Shown here one piece after another: positions 25,496 to 34,325 of a stretch of DNA of 47,648 bases (the first letter of the stretch is position 1; each line of letters opens with the position of its first letter). The DNA comes from Bacteroidales bacterium (GTDB lineage Bacteria > Bacteroidota > Bacteroidia > Bacteroidales > UBA7960): NCBI GenBank assembly GCA_003560165.1, contig PWJC01000069.1, positions 1 to 47,648 on the forward strand. The letters are read 5' to 3'. A program made the position numbers and the translations under genes. The notes beneath the pieces were generated by a model that was not told the origin of the DNA, did no database searches, and saw only the letters and a program-made list of their open reading frames with translations.

Positions 25496-27061
25496 ATGAC
25501 CAAAAGAACCTATACCATATTTATTTCAGTGATTGTTGCCCTGGGTGGATTTCTGATGGGATTCGACAGCGCAGTGATCTCGGGGGCCACTCCTTTCTAC
25601 CGACAGACTTTCGGGCTCAATACCGGATCCATGCTTATCGGGTTCTCTGTGAGTTCTCTGATATTGGGAGCCATCATGGGCAATATCAGCGCCGGCCGCC
25701 TGGCCGATCGTTTTGGCAGGCGCAAGATCCTCATGGTAACGGCCATCCTGTTCGCGGTGAGTGCACTCGGTACCGCCTTTGCTACAGGTATCACCAGCTT
25801 TCTCATTGCACGCATCGTTGGCGGGTTCGGTGTGGGGATGGCCATCCTGGTGGCGCCCATGTATATTGCAGAGATTGCACCCCGCGGGCTACGAGGCAGA
25901 CTGGTTACAGTCAATCAGCTCAACATCGTGCTGGGGATATCGGTGGCCTATTTTTCCAATTACTACTTCCAGCAAACCATCGCCGAGGCAGATCTGAAGT
26001 GGCGCGTCATGCTGGGGGTGGAAGCCATCCCGGCCGTGATTTACCTGGCGCTCCTTTTTATCGTTCCCCGCAGTCCGAGGTGGCTCATGCAAAAGGGCCT
26101 CCACGACGAAGCCCTAAAGGTATTGAGTAAAATCAACAGTGATGAGGGTGCGCAGCGCATCTACCACGAAATTGACCACAGCCTTCATGAGGAGATCAAC
26201 AAAGACAAGGCGCGTTGGTCGGACGTATTTTCTCCCCGGATGAAAACCGTACTGATCATCGGATTTGGTATTGCGTTTTTTCAGCAGATCACCGGCATCA
26301 ATGCCATCTTCTATTATGCCCCCATGATCTTTGAAATGGCCGGGGGTGGCAAGGATGCTGCCTTTATGCAAGCGGCTATTCTTGGGGTTACCAATGTGGT
26401 CATGACGGTGGCTGCCATGTTTGTTATTGATAAATTGGGGCGTAAACCCCTGCTCTATGCCGGTGCCACAGGCATATTTATTTCGATGCTCATCGTATCC
26501 TTTTCTTTCTTCAATGCCGAGTACACCATTGACGACAGATCGATGGTGGCCCTGACCGAGGAAGCGACACAAATGGCAGCACATCCTGACGACATGGCCA
26601 ACATTCTGAAACTCATCGAGTTGAAGGACCAACCATTTGCAAATGAAACGGTTTTTTTCAGCCTGGTAAAAGAGAAGGTGGGGCAGGATACCTACAACAG
26701 CTTTAAAGAGATCATCCTGAAACATTCGATCAACATCAACTCTTTATGGGTGTTGATCGGATTGCTGATGTTTGTGGCTTCCTTTGCCATTTCCCTGGGG
26801 CCCGTAATGTGGACCCTGCTTTCGGAGATCTTTCCCAACAAACTCAGGGGACTGGCCATATCCATTATGGGCTTTTGGAATTCCATTGTCAGTTTCTCCG
26901 TGGCGACCGTTTTTCCTGTTCAGCTCGAATACCTCGGATCGGACAAGACATACCTGATATATGCCCTTTTTGGTTTTCTTACCCTCCTTTTTGTATGGAG
27001 ATTCATACCCGAAACCAAAGGAAAATCACTGGAAGAACTCGAAACCAAACTTATAAAATAG
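25496..27061 (+). CDS. MFS sugar-porter family permease
   Basis: This 521-residue inner membrane protein has twelve helices and sugar-porter signatures: GRLADRFGRRK (67-77) after helix 2, VPRSPRWL (190-197, a variant of PESPRWL) after helix 6, QQITGINAIFYYAP in helix 7, and PETKGKSLEELE near the C-terminus. A hydrophilic insert of about 65 residues (about 340-410, from YTIDDRSMVALTEEATQ onward) separates late helices, where short loops are usual. The start follows the SusD gene by 90 bp. In this locus it probably carries glucose or short beta-glucosides from periplasm to cytoplasm, feeding the GH149-type phosphorylase. Confidence 0.92.
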   Translation: MTKRTYTIFISVIVALGGFLMGFDSAVISGATPFYRQTFGLNTGSMLIGFSVSSLILGAIMGNISAGRLADRFGRRKILMVTAILFAVSALGTAFATGITSFLIARIVGGFGVGMAILVAPMYIAEIAPRGLRGRLVTVNQLNIVLGISVAYFSNYYFQQTIAEADLKWRVMLGVEAIPAVIYLALLFIVPRSPRWLMQKGLHDEALKVLSKINSDEGAQRIYHEIDHSLHEEINKDKARWSDVFSPRMKTVLIIGFGIAFFQQITGINAIFYYAPMIFEMAGGGKDAAFMQAAILGVTNVVMTVAAMFVIDKLGRKPLLYAGATGIFISMLIVSFSFFNAEYTIDDRSMVALTEEATQMAAHPDDMANILKLIELKDQPFANETVFFSLVKEKVGQDTYNSFKEIILKHSININSLWVLIGLLMFVASFAISLGPVMWTLLSEIFPNKLRGLAISIMGFWNSIVSFSVATVFPVQLEYLGSDKTYLIYALFGFLTLLFVWRFIPETKGKSLEELETKLIK

Positions 27062-27067
27062 AAAAAG

Positions 27068-28390
27068 ATGAAGACAGCTTCACTGATCTCCATATTATCA
27101 CTGGCATTTCTGACACTTGCCTGCAATTCAACCCACAGAGAAACCAACAGCTATCTTGGAGAAGGCCCTTCAATTGTGGAGATGCGGGAAACTGACGGAA
27201 AATATCGCTTATTTGTGAATGGCGAGGAATTTTTCGTCAAAGGCGCCGGATGTGAGTTTGGCCCATGCTACAGGGTGGCTGAACATGGCGGCAATTCCAT
27301 CCGCACCTGGCGCACAGACGACGGACAGCGGACGGGTCTTGAAGTGCTCGACGAAGCCTATGAGCACGGCATCATGGTCATGATGGGGCTTGATGTGGCC
27401 CGCGAACGCCACGGCTTTGATTACGACGACGAAGTGGCGGTAACGGCGCAGTTGGAAACGTTCAGACAGGAAGTCAGGGCATTGAAAGACCATCCGGCCC
27501 TCCTGGGCTGGGGCATCGGCAATGAACTGAATCTGCGCTACACCAATAAAAAGGTATGGGATGCCGTAAACGACATTGCCCGCATGATCAAAGAAGAAGA
27601 TGGCAACCATGTAACCACGACCATGCTGGCAGGCATCGGGAGGGACGAGGTGGCCTATATTGCCGAACATTGCCCCGACCTGGATTTTCTGTCCATACAA
27701 ATGTACGGTGATGTCGTAAATTTGGAACAACGCCTCAGCGATGCAGGGTACGACGGGCCTTACCTGCTTACCGAATGGGGGGCTACCGGACACTGGGAAG
27801 TAGAGCAAACCGAGTGGGGTATTCCCATCGAACAAACTTCCACAGAAAAGGCAGAGGCCATCAAACACCGCTATGAAAGCATCATCCTGGCCGATGAGGA
27901 ACATTGCATGGGATCCTATGTGTTTTTATGGGGACAAAAACAGGAACGAACTCCTACGTGGTACGGGTTTTTTACCGAAGCAGGCGAAAAAACGGAAGCC
28001 ATCAATGTCATGGAGTACTTATGGACAGGTCAATGGCCCGAAAACATGGCTCCCCGGATGAATGAGTTCTTTATCGAGGATAAAGGCGGACGTTACGACA
28101 ATGTGTACCTCGAGAAAAACGGGGAGTATACCGCAAGGGTAAGCGTGGAGCACGCAAATGCATCCGAACTTTCGGTCAGAGCAGAGATCATGCCCGAACC
28201 ATCGGAACTGAGTGACGGCGGCGACTACGAGCCCAGGCCGAGGTCCATTGACGGGCTGATCCTTTCGGTCAACCAGGAAACGATCCGTTTCAAAGCCCCC
28301 GAACACGAAGGTCCCTACCGCATTTTTGTCTATGTCACCGACCAGTACAATCATGCCGCCACAGCAAACATCCCCTTTTACGTCAGGTAA
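27068..28390 (+). CDS. TIM-barrel glycosidase, GH158-like, lipoprotein
   Basis: This 440-residue protein has a lipoprotein signal (FLTLAC, Cys19) and starts 6 bp after the MFS stop codon. The fold is a GH2-type (clan A) barrel: FVNGEEFFVKGAG leads in, HGGNSIRTWRTDDG follows, the acid/base is Glu153 in GWGIGNELN, and the nucleophile is Glu236 in YLLTEWGATGHWE. A C-terminal Ig-like domain (about 345-440) ends in AATANIPFYVR. Compact clan-A barrels with an Ig-like tail in beta-1,3-glucan loci match the GH158 endo-beta-1,3-glucanases known from gut Bacteroides. That assignment comes from context and layout; a GH2-like or new subfamily enzyme is possible. Confidence 0.72.
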   Translation: MKTASLISILSLAFLTLACNSTHRETNSYLGEGPSIVEMRETDGKYRLFVNGEEFFVKGAGCEFGPCYRVAEHGGNSIRTWRTDDGQRTGLEVLDEAYEHGIMVMMGLDVARERHGFDYDDEVAVTAQLETFRQEVRALKDHPALLGWGIGNELNLRYTNKKVWDAVNDIARMIKEEDGNHVTTTMLAGIGRDEVAYIAEHCPDLDFLSIQMYGDVVNLEQRLSDAGYDGPYLLTEWGATGHWEVEQTEWGIPIEQTSTEKAEAIKHRYESIILADEEHCMGSYVFLWGQKQERTPTWYGFFTEAGEKTEAINVMEYLWTGQWPENMAPRMNEFFIEDKGGRYDNVYLEKNGEYTARVSVEHANASELSVRAEIMPEPSELSDGGDYEPRPRSIDGLILSVNQETIRFKAPEHEGPYRIFVYVTDQYNHAATANIPFYVR

Positions 28391-28436
28391 TGTTTCATAT
28401 TCTTCAACCAAAAACAACGAACCAAATTCTTCCCTT

Positions 28437-30731
28437 ATGAATCGATGGAACATGCTGGCGGTTATCCTGCTGATTGTGTTGGTTGGCGGCTGCGGCCCGG
28501 CTAACCCAGGGGGACAGGATGATACCTACTTCCGCCGGGCCGACAGCCTCCTTCAGTTGCTCAGCCTCGAAGAAAAAGCGGGGCAGATGACCAATATCGG
28601 GCTTACCGCCCTGACCCAGGGGCCTTTCTGGAACGACTTTGACACTCTGCTGCTGGACACAGCCAAGATGAGGCATCTGCTGCTGGAGTACCATGTGGGT
28701 TCAATCCAGAACAAAGGCATATACCCCCCCTCCCGCGAGGAGTGGCACCGGTTGATCAAAACCCTGCAACAATACGTACTGGAAAACAGCCGTCATCAGA
28801 TTCCATTGTTGTTTGGGATAGATGCGGTGCACGGGGCCAACTATACGGCCGGATCTACCCTCTTCCCCCATCAGATTGCCCTTGCTGCAAGCTGGAATCC
28901 GGAAATGGCAAGGATAACCGGCGAAATTACCGCTTACGAAATGCGCGCTTCCTCACAGCCCTGGAATTATGCTCCCGTGCTGGATGTGAGCATGCAACCG
29001 CTGTGGGGCCGGCTTTTTGAAACATTTGGCGAAGACACTTATATGAACAAGGTGATGGGGAATGCATTCATAGAAGGACAACAGGGAACTTCATTGTCCG
29101 ACACCACCAGCGTGGCCGTATGCCTGAAACATTTTGTGGGCTACGGCACACCATTTACCGGCAAAGACCGCTCCCCCGCCTATATTCCGGAACACTATCT
29201 ACGCCAATACTACATTGAGCCCTTTCGCACAGGCATCGAACAGGGCGCCATTACCGTGATGCTTAATTCCGGATCAGTCAATGGAATTCCTGGACACGCC
29301 GACCGCTATCTGATCACCAATGTCCTCAAGGGAGAGCTGGGGCTGAAAGGCTTTGTGCTCTCCGACTGGGAAGACGTAGGGAGGCTCGCCAGCATGCACA
29401 ACGTGGCCCACGACAGCAAAGAGGCGGCAAAGATAGCGGTGATGGCAGGCCTGGATATGAGCATGGTGCCCTACGATGCAAGTTTCGCCCGCCACATCGT
29501 TGAGCTGGTAACTGAAGGGGAAATCCCCATGAGCCGCATTGACGATGCCGTACGCCGGATACTCTACGTCAAGTTCAGGCTCGGACTGTTTGAAAGGCCA
29601 TGGCACGATCCGTCGGGCTACACAGAGTTCGGTTCGGATGCCTTTGCTGAAAAGAGCTACAGGGCTGCCCTCGAAGGGATTACCCTGCTCAAAAACCAGG
29701 ATGAGTTGTTGCCGCTGAAAAACAGAAACACCAGAATACTGGTAACCGGTCCGGCGTCTGATGCACTTACCGCCCTCAATGGCCCATGGAGCAGAACATG
29801 GGCCGGTGATGATCCGACTTACGATGACCCGGGCAAGAAAACCATTTTGCAGGCAATGCAGGATGTATACGGGACTGGCAACGTGGTGCATACACCCGGG
29901 ACCGGATACGAAGGAGAGGTAGAAAGCGAAGCAATCCTGTGGGCTAAAGCAGCCGGTGTCGATGCAATCCTTGTTTGTCTGGGCGAAAGGCCGGCCACCG
30001 AAAAACCCTCCGATATCGACGAACTGGATTTGCCGTCAAATCAGCTCGAGCTGGTCAAACGCCTCCATAAAAGCGGCAAGCCCATCATTCTGGCTACACT
30101 TCAGGGTCGTCCACGCATCTTACGCGATATTGAGCCTTTGGCAGGGGCCATTTTTCATGCCTATTGGCCAGGCCACGAAGGAGGGCGTGCACTGGCCAGC
30201 CTCATCAGCGGCAGGGAAAACCCAAGCGGCAAACTTCCCTACACCTGGCCACGTTACAGCGGCACATTGCATACCTACCAGCACAAAGGCAGCGACAAGC
30301 TCGACGGTGAGTTTGGAACGGAAGGATTTCACCCCCAATGGGAGTTTGGTCATGGGCTGAGCTATACAAACTTTACATATAGCGGCCTGGAAGTTTCGGC
30401 CGACACACTAAACACCGGCGAAGAGCTCGTTTTAAGGGTCAATATACGCAATACGGGGCCCTACAACGGGAAAGAAGTGGTTCAGCTGTACCTGCGCGAC
30501 CTGGTAGCCTCCATTACCCCCGACGACCGCAAGCTCATTGCTTTTGAAAAAATCCATCTGGCATCATGGGAATCAACAACACTGGAGTTCACCGTCAAAT
30601 ACGAAGACCTGCAATTTGTTGACCTGAATAACCAATGGATTGCCGAAAGAGGTGATTTTGAGCTGCTTGTCGGGGGCTTGCCCTCAGATATGCTAAAGTC
30701 CGGGTTTTTCTATACGGGCAAGACTCCATGA
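28437..30731 (+). CDS. GH3 beta-glucosidase lipoprotein
   Basis: I start at 28437, so that the signal MNRWNMLAVILLIVLVGGC (lipidated Cys19) is N-terminal. An open frame extends upstream to 28326 but overlaps the previous gene and would add a non-signal tail. The 764-residue enzyme has the GH3 barrel (LLSLEEKAGQMTNIGL, FGIDAVHGANY, the nucleophile Asp310 in FVLSDWEDVGRL). Then come the alpha/beta sandwich (EGITLLKNQDELLPLKN) and a fibronectin-III-like C-terminal domain (FGHGLSYTNFTYSGL). GH3 enzymes remove glucose from the non-reducing ends of beta-1,3 oligosaccharides. As a lipoprotein it acts in the envelope, so it competes with uptake and intracellular phosphorolysis. Confidence 0.93.
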   Translation: MNRWNMLAVILLIVLVGGCGPANPGGQDDTYFRRADSLLQLLSLEEKAGQMTNIGLTALTQGPFWNDFDTLLLDTAKMRHLLLEYHVGSIQNKGIYPPSREEWHRLIKTLQQYVLENSRHQIPLLFGIDAVHGANYTAGSTLFPHQIALAASWNPEMARITGEITAYEMRASSQPWNYAPVLDVSMQPLWGRLFETFGEDTYMNKVMGNAFIEGQQGTSLSDTTSVAVCLKHFVGYGTPFTGKDRSPAYIPEHYLRQYYIEPFRTGIEQGAITVMLNSGSVNGIPGHADRYLITNVLKGELGLKGFVLSDWEDVGRLASMHNVAHDSKEAAKIAVMAGLDMSMVPYDASFARHIVELVTEGEIPMSRIDDAVRRILYVKFRLGLFERPWHDPSGYTEFGSDAFAEKSYRAALEGITLLKNQDELLPLKNRNTRILVTGPASDALTALNGPWSRTWAGDDPTYDDPGKKTILQAMQDVYGTGNVVHTPGTGYEGEVESEAILWAKAAGVDAILVCLGERPATEKPSDIDELDLPSNQLELVKRLHKSGKPIILATLQGRPRILRDIEPLAGAIFHAYWPGHEGGRALASLISGRENPSGKLPYTWPRYSGTLHTYQHKGSDKLDGEFGTEGFHPQWEFGHGLSYTNFTYSGLEVSADTLNTGEELVLRVNIRNTGPYNGKEVVQLYLRDLVASITPDDRKLIAFEKIHLASWESTTLEFTVKYEDLQFVDLNNQWIAERGDFELLVGGLPSDMLKSGFFYTGKTP

Positions 30732-30775
30732 GCAAAACGGGGCAGCCGCAGGCTCTTCCTTTCTTATGAACCCCT

Positions 30776-33700
30776 ATGATTTATGACTCCATGTCACAAC
30801 CTCCTCCGTATATCAATGCACAACCCCTGCACCTGCCAGCCAGAGAAGTAAAGGGCCATCTTTCAAAAATTGAGGGCGAAGCTGTTTACTGCATAGAGAA
30901 CTACGATCTCATGAAGCCATTCCTTATGAGCGTGGTCAGCAGCAGCGATCTGTGGCTTTACCTCTCGAGTACCGGAGGCCTCACAGCAGGAAGAAGGAAC
31001 TACAACAACGCCCTGTTTCCCTATTACACCGACGACAAGATCCACGAGGCACATCCGGTAACCGGGCCAACAACGATCATCCGGGTTAAGGACAACCACA
31101 AAATGCAACTATGGAAGCCCTTCTCAATATGTGAGAAAGGACTCTACCGGATGGAACGCAAGCTGTACAAAAACATTCCGGGCAACAAGGTCATCTTTGA
31201 GGAGATCAATTTCGACCTGCAGCTCAGATTCCGTTATGCTTGGATGGGCAGCGACCTGTTCGGATGGATCAGAAAATCGATGCTGACAAATCTATCCGGG
31301 AAACCCATTGAAGCAGATGTTTGCGACGGGCTGCTGAATATCCTTCCCTGGGGCATAACCCGCGAGACCCAAAGCATGATGAGTACGCTGATGGATGCCT
31401 ACAAGGTCTGCGAATATTTGCCTGAATCAAAGATGGCCCTGTATTATCTGTCGTCCATCCCCGTAGACCGTGCAGAGCCAAGCGAAGCACTCCGAACCAA
31501 CACGGTGTGGAGCACCGGGCTGGAGCCCGACATGATGGTGCTGAGTCACGGGCAGCTTAGCAATCTTCAACAGGGTGGTAAGGCGGAAGCGGAAAGCAAA
31601 ATGGTGGGACAAAAAACCGCCTTCCTGTTAAACACGAAGTTGAGGCTGGAAGCAAAGGGGGGGAAAAATTGGTACATCGCAGCAGATGTGGCAAAGGACA
31701 TTTCAGACGTATTGTCTTTACAGAACCTGATCGGCAACGCGAAAGACCGTGCCACCCTCGTTGAAGAAAGCATCATTCACGACACCGGCAAACTCTCAGA
31801 TATGGTTGCCCGTGCAGACGGGAAGCAGAAAACAGGCGACCCCCTCAACGACTGCAGGCATTTTTCCAATACGCTGTTTAACATCATGCGGGGCGGAATA
31901 TTCGAAAACGATTATCAGGTACAGCTGAAGGATTTTCTGGACCACCTGCGCAACAGCAACAGGGCGGTATGGCGAAAATACCGTGACGCCTTTGCCAGGG
32001 GGGTGGAAGTGATGGAGCTGCAGGAATTGATTCAGTTTGCCAGATCACAGAACGATGCTGACATCTTCCGGCTGACCCTGGAATACCTTCCCCTGAGTTT
32101 CGGTCGCCGCCACGGCGACCCCAGCCGCCCCTGGAATTATTTTGATATCCGCGTAAAGAATCCGGATGGCAGCCCTTCGCTGAACTACCAGGGCAACTGG
32201 CGGGATATTTTTCAAAACTGGGAAGCCCTTGGTTTCTCTTTCCCTTATTTTCTGTCAGGCATGATCACCCGCTTTTTAAACGCCTCCACCGCCGACGGGT
32301 ACAACCCTTATCGCATCACACGGGACGGATTTGACTGGGAAGTGACGGAGCCCGACAATCCCTGGGCCAGTATTGGTTACTGGGGCGATCACCAGATTAA
32401 TTACCTGCTACGTTTGATGGAGATGCAGGAAAAATTCTTCCCGGGGAGTTTGTCCGATTACTTTAACGACCGCAACTATGTTTACGCACAAGTGCCCTAC
32501 CGCATCCGTCCTTATTCCGAAATACTGGCAGATCCGCAGGATACCATCCTCTTCGACACCGAACTCCATCTCCGGCTGATCGAAAGGAGCAAAGCAGAGG
32601 GCAATGACGGCAAACTTTACCGGCCGAAGGATGGCAGGATTCAAAAAGCCGGCTTCATGGAAAAGATCCTGGTTAGCCTGCTGACCAAATTGAGCAACTT
32701 CGTACCGGAAGCAGGCATTTGGCTGAACACCCAACGACCCGAATGGAACGATGCCAACAACGCCCTGACCGGAAACGGGACCTCCATGGTTAGTCTGTAC
32801 CACATCAGGCGCTTTGTAAACTTCCTTCAGGGCCTTATTCAGCAAAGCCACTGTCCGGAATTCGTTATGGCCAAAGAGGTGTTTGTTTTCCAACAAGCTG
32901 TAACGGAAGTTTTCAACCAACATACGCATCTAATAACAAAGGGATTTTCAGGAAATCAGCGCAAAACAATGACCGACCTGCTCGGGCAGGCGGGAGAAGC
33001 CTACAGGGAGTGCGTTTATGACGGCTTTTCGGGCCAGGACAACAAGCTTCCACGGCAGAGCCTGATCGATTTCTGCGGAATGGTGCTGAAGTTTCTCGAT
33101 CAGGCGATTGAATCCAACCGCCGTCCGGACAATCTGTTTCATTCATACAATCTGCTCGACTTTCGGGACGACAGCATTGAGATCAATCACCTCAGCCTGA
33201 TGCTCGAAGGACAGGCAGCCATCCTCAGCAGCGGATACCTCTCCCCTGCCCGGACACTCAGCCTCATAAAATCCCTTTTCAGTTCAGATTTGTGGCGGGC
33301 AGACCAGCAGAGTTTTATGCTTTATCCGTTTCGCAACTTGCCTGGCTTTCTGGATAAGAACACTATCCCACGGGAGAAAACACAGCAGTCCGAATTGCTG
33401 CAGCAACTCGCAGCGGCAAACAATACGGACATCATCTGCCGTGATGAGGCCGGTGGGGTTCACTTTAATGCCTCCCTGAAGAACGCCAATATGCTGAAAA
33501 AAGCCCTCAACAGGCTGCCCGAAGACATTGACCGGGATTTGATCAGCAGGGGAACTCCTGTTGTTCTGGGCATCTACGAGAGCGTATTCAACCACAGGTT
33601 TTTCACAGGCCGTTCAGGATCGTTCTATAAATACGAAGGACTGGGCTCGATTTACTGGCATATGGTGTCGAAGCTGTTGCTGTCACTGGGCGAACGCATC

Positions 33701-34219
33701 ATCGACTTTGCAACAGAAGAATCCGGCCAGCCACCTTTGCCGGAACTTAAAAAGCACTATTACCGAATAAAAGAAGGCCTGGGCCTGCACAAAAAACCAG
33801 AAGACTACGGGGCCTTCCCCACCGATCCGTATTCTCATACCCCCCTCATGATGGGGGCGCAACAACCCGGCATGACCGGACAGGTAAAAGAAGATATCCT
33901 GAGCCGGTTTAACGAACTGGGGCTGATTGTGAAAAACGGGAAAATACATTGTATCCCTGTCCTGCTCAGGGACGAAGACTTTTCTGAAAAAGGGGAAGCC
34001 CTGTTCAGTTTTTGCGGCATCGACATGAAATGGCAGAAAGGCCGGCAGGGGGGATTGGAAGTGGTCATTCAGCCGCAGAGTCCATCGCCCCTGACCCTCA
34101 GGCAATCTTCCGGGGCAGCGGGCCAGCCACCAACCTCAGGGGCCCGGCCTTCATTACCAGCCCTGCAATTGGGCATTCCGGAAGAAATTTCAGAAAAGAT
34201 ATTTCGCCGCCGGTTTTGA
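30776..34219 (+). CDS. GH149-type beta-1,3-glucan phosphorylase
   Basis: This very large protein (1147 residues, no signal peptide, so cytoplasmic) has the (alpha/alpha)6 look of GH94-related phosphorylases. The most telling segment includes FGRRHGDPSRPWNYF, then GNWRDIFQNWEALGFSFP with the likely catalytic acid Asp477, then DGYNPYRITRDGFDWE and IGYWGDHQINYLLRLMEM. Size, motif order and location fit GH149, enzymes that cleave beta-1,3-glucan with phosphate to give glucose-1-phosphate; typical GH94 disaccharide phosphorylases are near 800 residues. It starts 44 bp after the GH3 gene and is the last gene of the run. An alternative start is Met6 (30791). The last 40 residues are Pro/Gly/Ser-rich. 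A GH161 enzyme is the main alternative. Confidence 0.72.
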   Translation: MIYDSMSQPPPYINAQPLHLPAREVKGHLSKIEGEAVYCIENYDLMKPFLMSVVSSSDLWLYLSSTGGLTAGRRNYNNALFPYYTDDKIHEAHPVTGPTTIIRVKDNHKMQLWKPFSICEKGLYRMERKLYKNIPGNKVIFEEINFDLQLRFRYAWMGSDLFGWIRKSMLTNLSGKPIEADVCDGLLNILPWGITRETQSMMSTLMDAYKVCEYLPESKMALYYLSSIPVDRAEPSEALRTNTVWSTGLEPDMMVLSHGQLSNLQQGGKAEAESKMVGQKTAFLLNTKLRLEAKGGKNWYIAADVAKDISDVLSLQNLIGNAKDRATLVEESIIHDTGKLSDMVARADGKQKTGDPLNDCRHFSNTLFNIMRGGIFENDYQVQLKDFLDHLRNSNRAVWRKYRDAFARGVEVMELQELIQFARSQNDADIFRLTLEYLPLSFGRRHGDPSRPWNYFDIRVKNPDGSPSLNYQGNWRDIFQNWEALGFSFPYFLSGMITRFLNASTADGYNPYRITRDGFDWEVTEPDNPWASIGYWGDHQINYLLRLMEMQEKFFPGSLSDYFNDRNYVYAQVPYRIRPYSEILADPQDTILFDTELHLRLIERSKAEGNDGKLYRPKDGRIQKAGFMEKILVSLLTKLSNFVPEAGIWLNTQRPEWNDANNALTGNGTSMVSLYHIRRFVNFLQGLIQQSHCPEFVMAKEVFVFQQAVTEVFNQHTHLITKGFSGNQRKTMTDLLGQAGEAYRECVYDGFSGQDNKLPRQSLIDFCGMVLKFLDQAIESNRRPDNLFHSYNLLDFRDDSIEINHLSLMLEGQAAILSSGYLSPARTLSLIKSLFSSDLWRADQQSFMLYPFRNLPGFLDKNTIPREKTQQSELLQQLAAANNTDIICRDEAGGVHFNASLKNANMLKKALNRLPEDIDRDLISRGTPVVLGIYESVFNHRFFTGRSGSFYKYEGLGSIYWHMVSKLLLSLGERIIDFATEESGQPPLPELKKHYYRIKEGLGLHKKPEDYGAFPTDPYSHTPLMMGAQQPGMTGQVKEDILSRFNELGLIVKNGKIHCIPVLLRDEDFSEKGEALFSFCGIDMKWQKGRQGGLEVVIQPQSPSPLTLRQSSGAAGQPPTSGARPSLPALQLGIPEEISEKIFRRRF

Positions 34220-34247
34220 TCTCAGCTGCCGGATACCTTATTTCCCT

Positions 34248-34273
34248 GGAGCCAGTTCCTGCTGACTGGCTCC
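34248..34273. terminator. Stem-loop between convergent phosphorylase and glutamine synthetase genes
   Basis: GGAGCCAGT (34248-34256) pairs perfectly with 34265-34273 around an 8-nt loop, in the 106-bp convergent gap. Outer arms CTGCCGGAT (near 34227) and ATCCGGCAG (near 34315) are also complementary, so a larger nested stem is possible. There is no strong T-run on either side; it is probably a bidirectional end signal. Confidence 0.4.
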
Positions 34274-34325
34274 CATTGGTTCCACTATCTATTCAACAAG
34301 CAGGTCAGCAGCTCATCCGGCAGGA

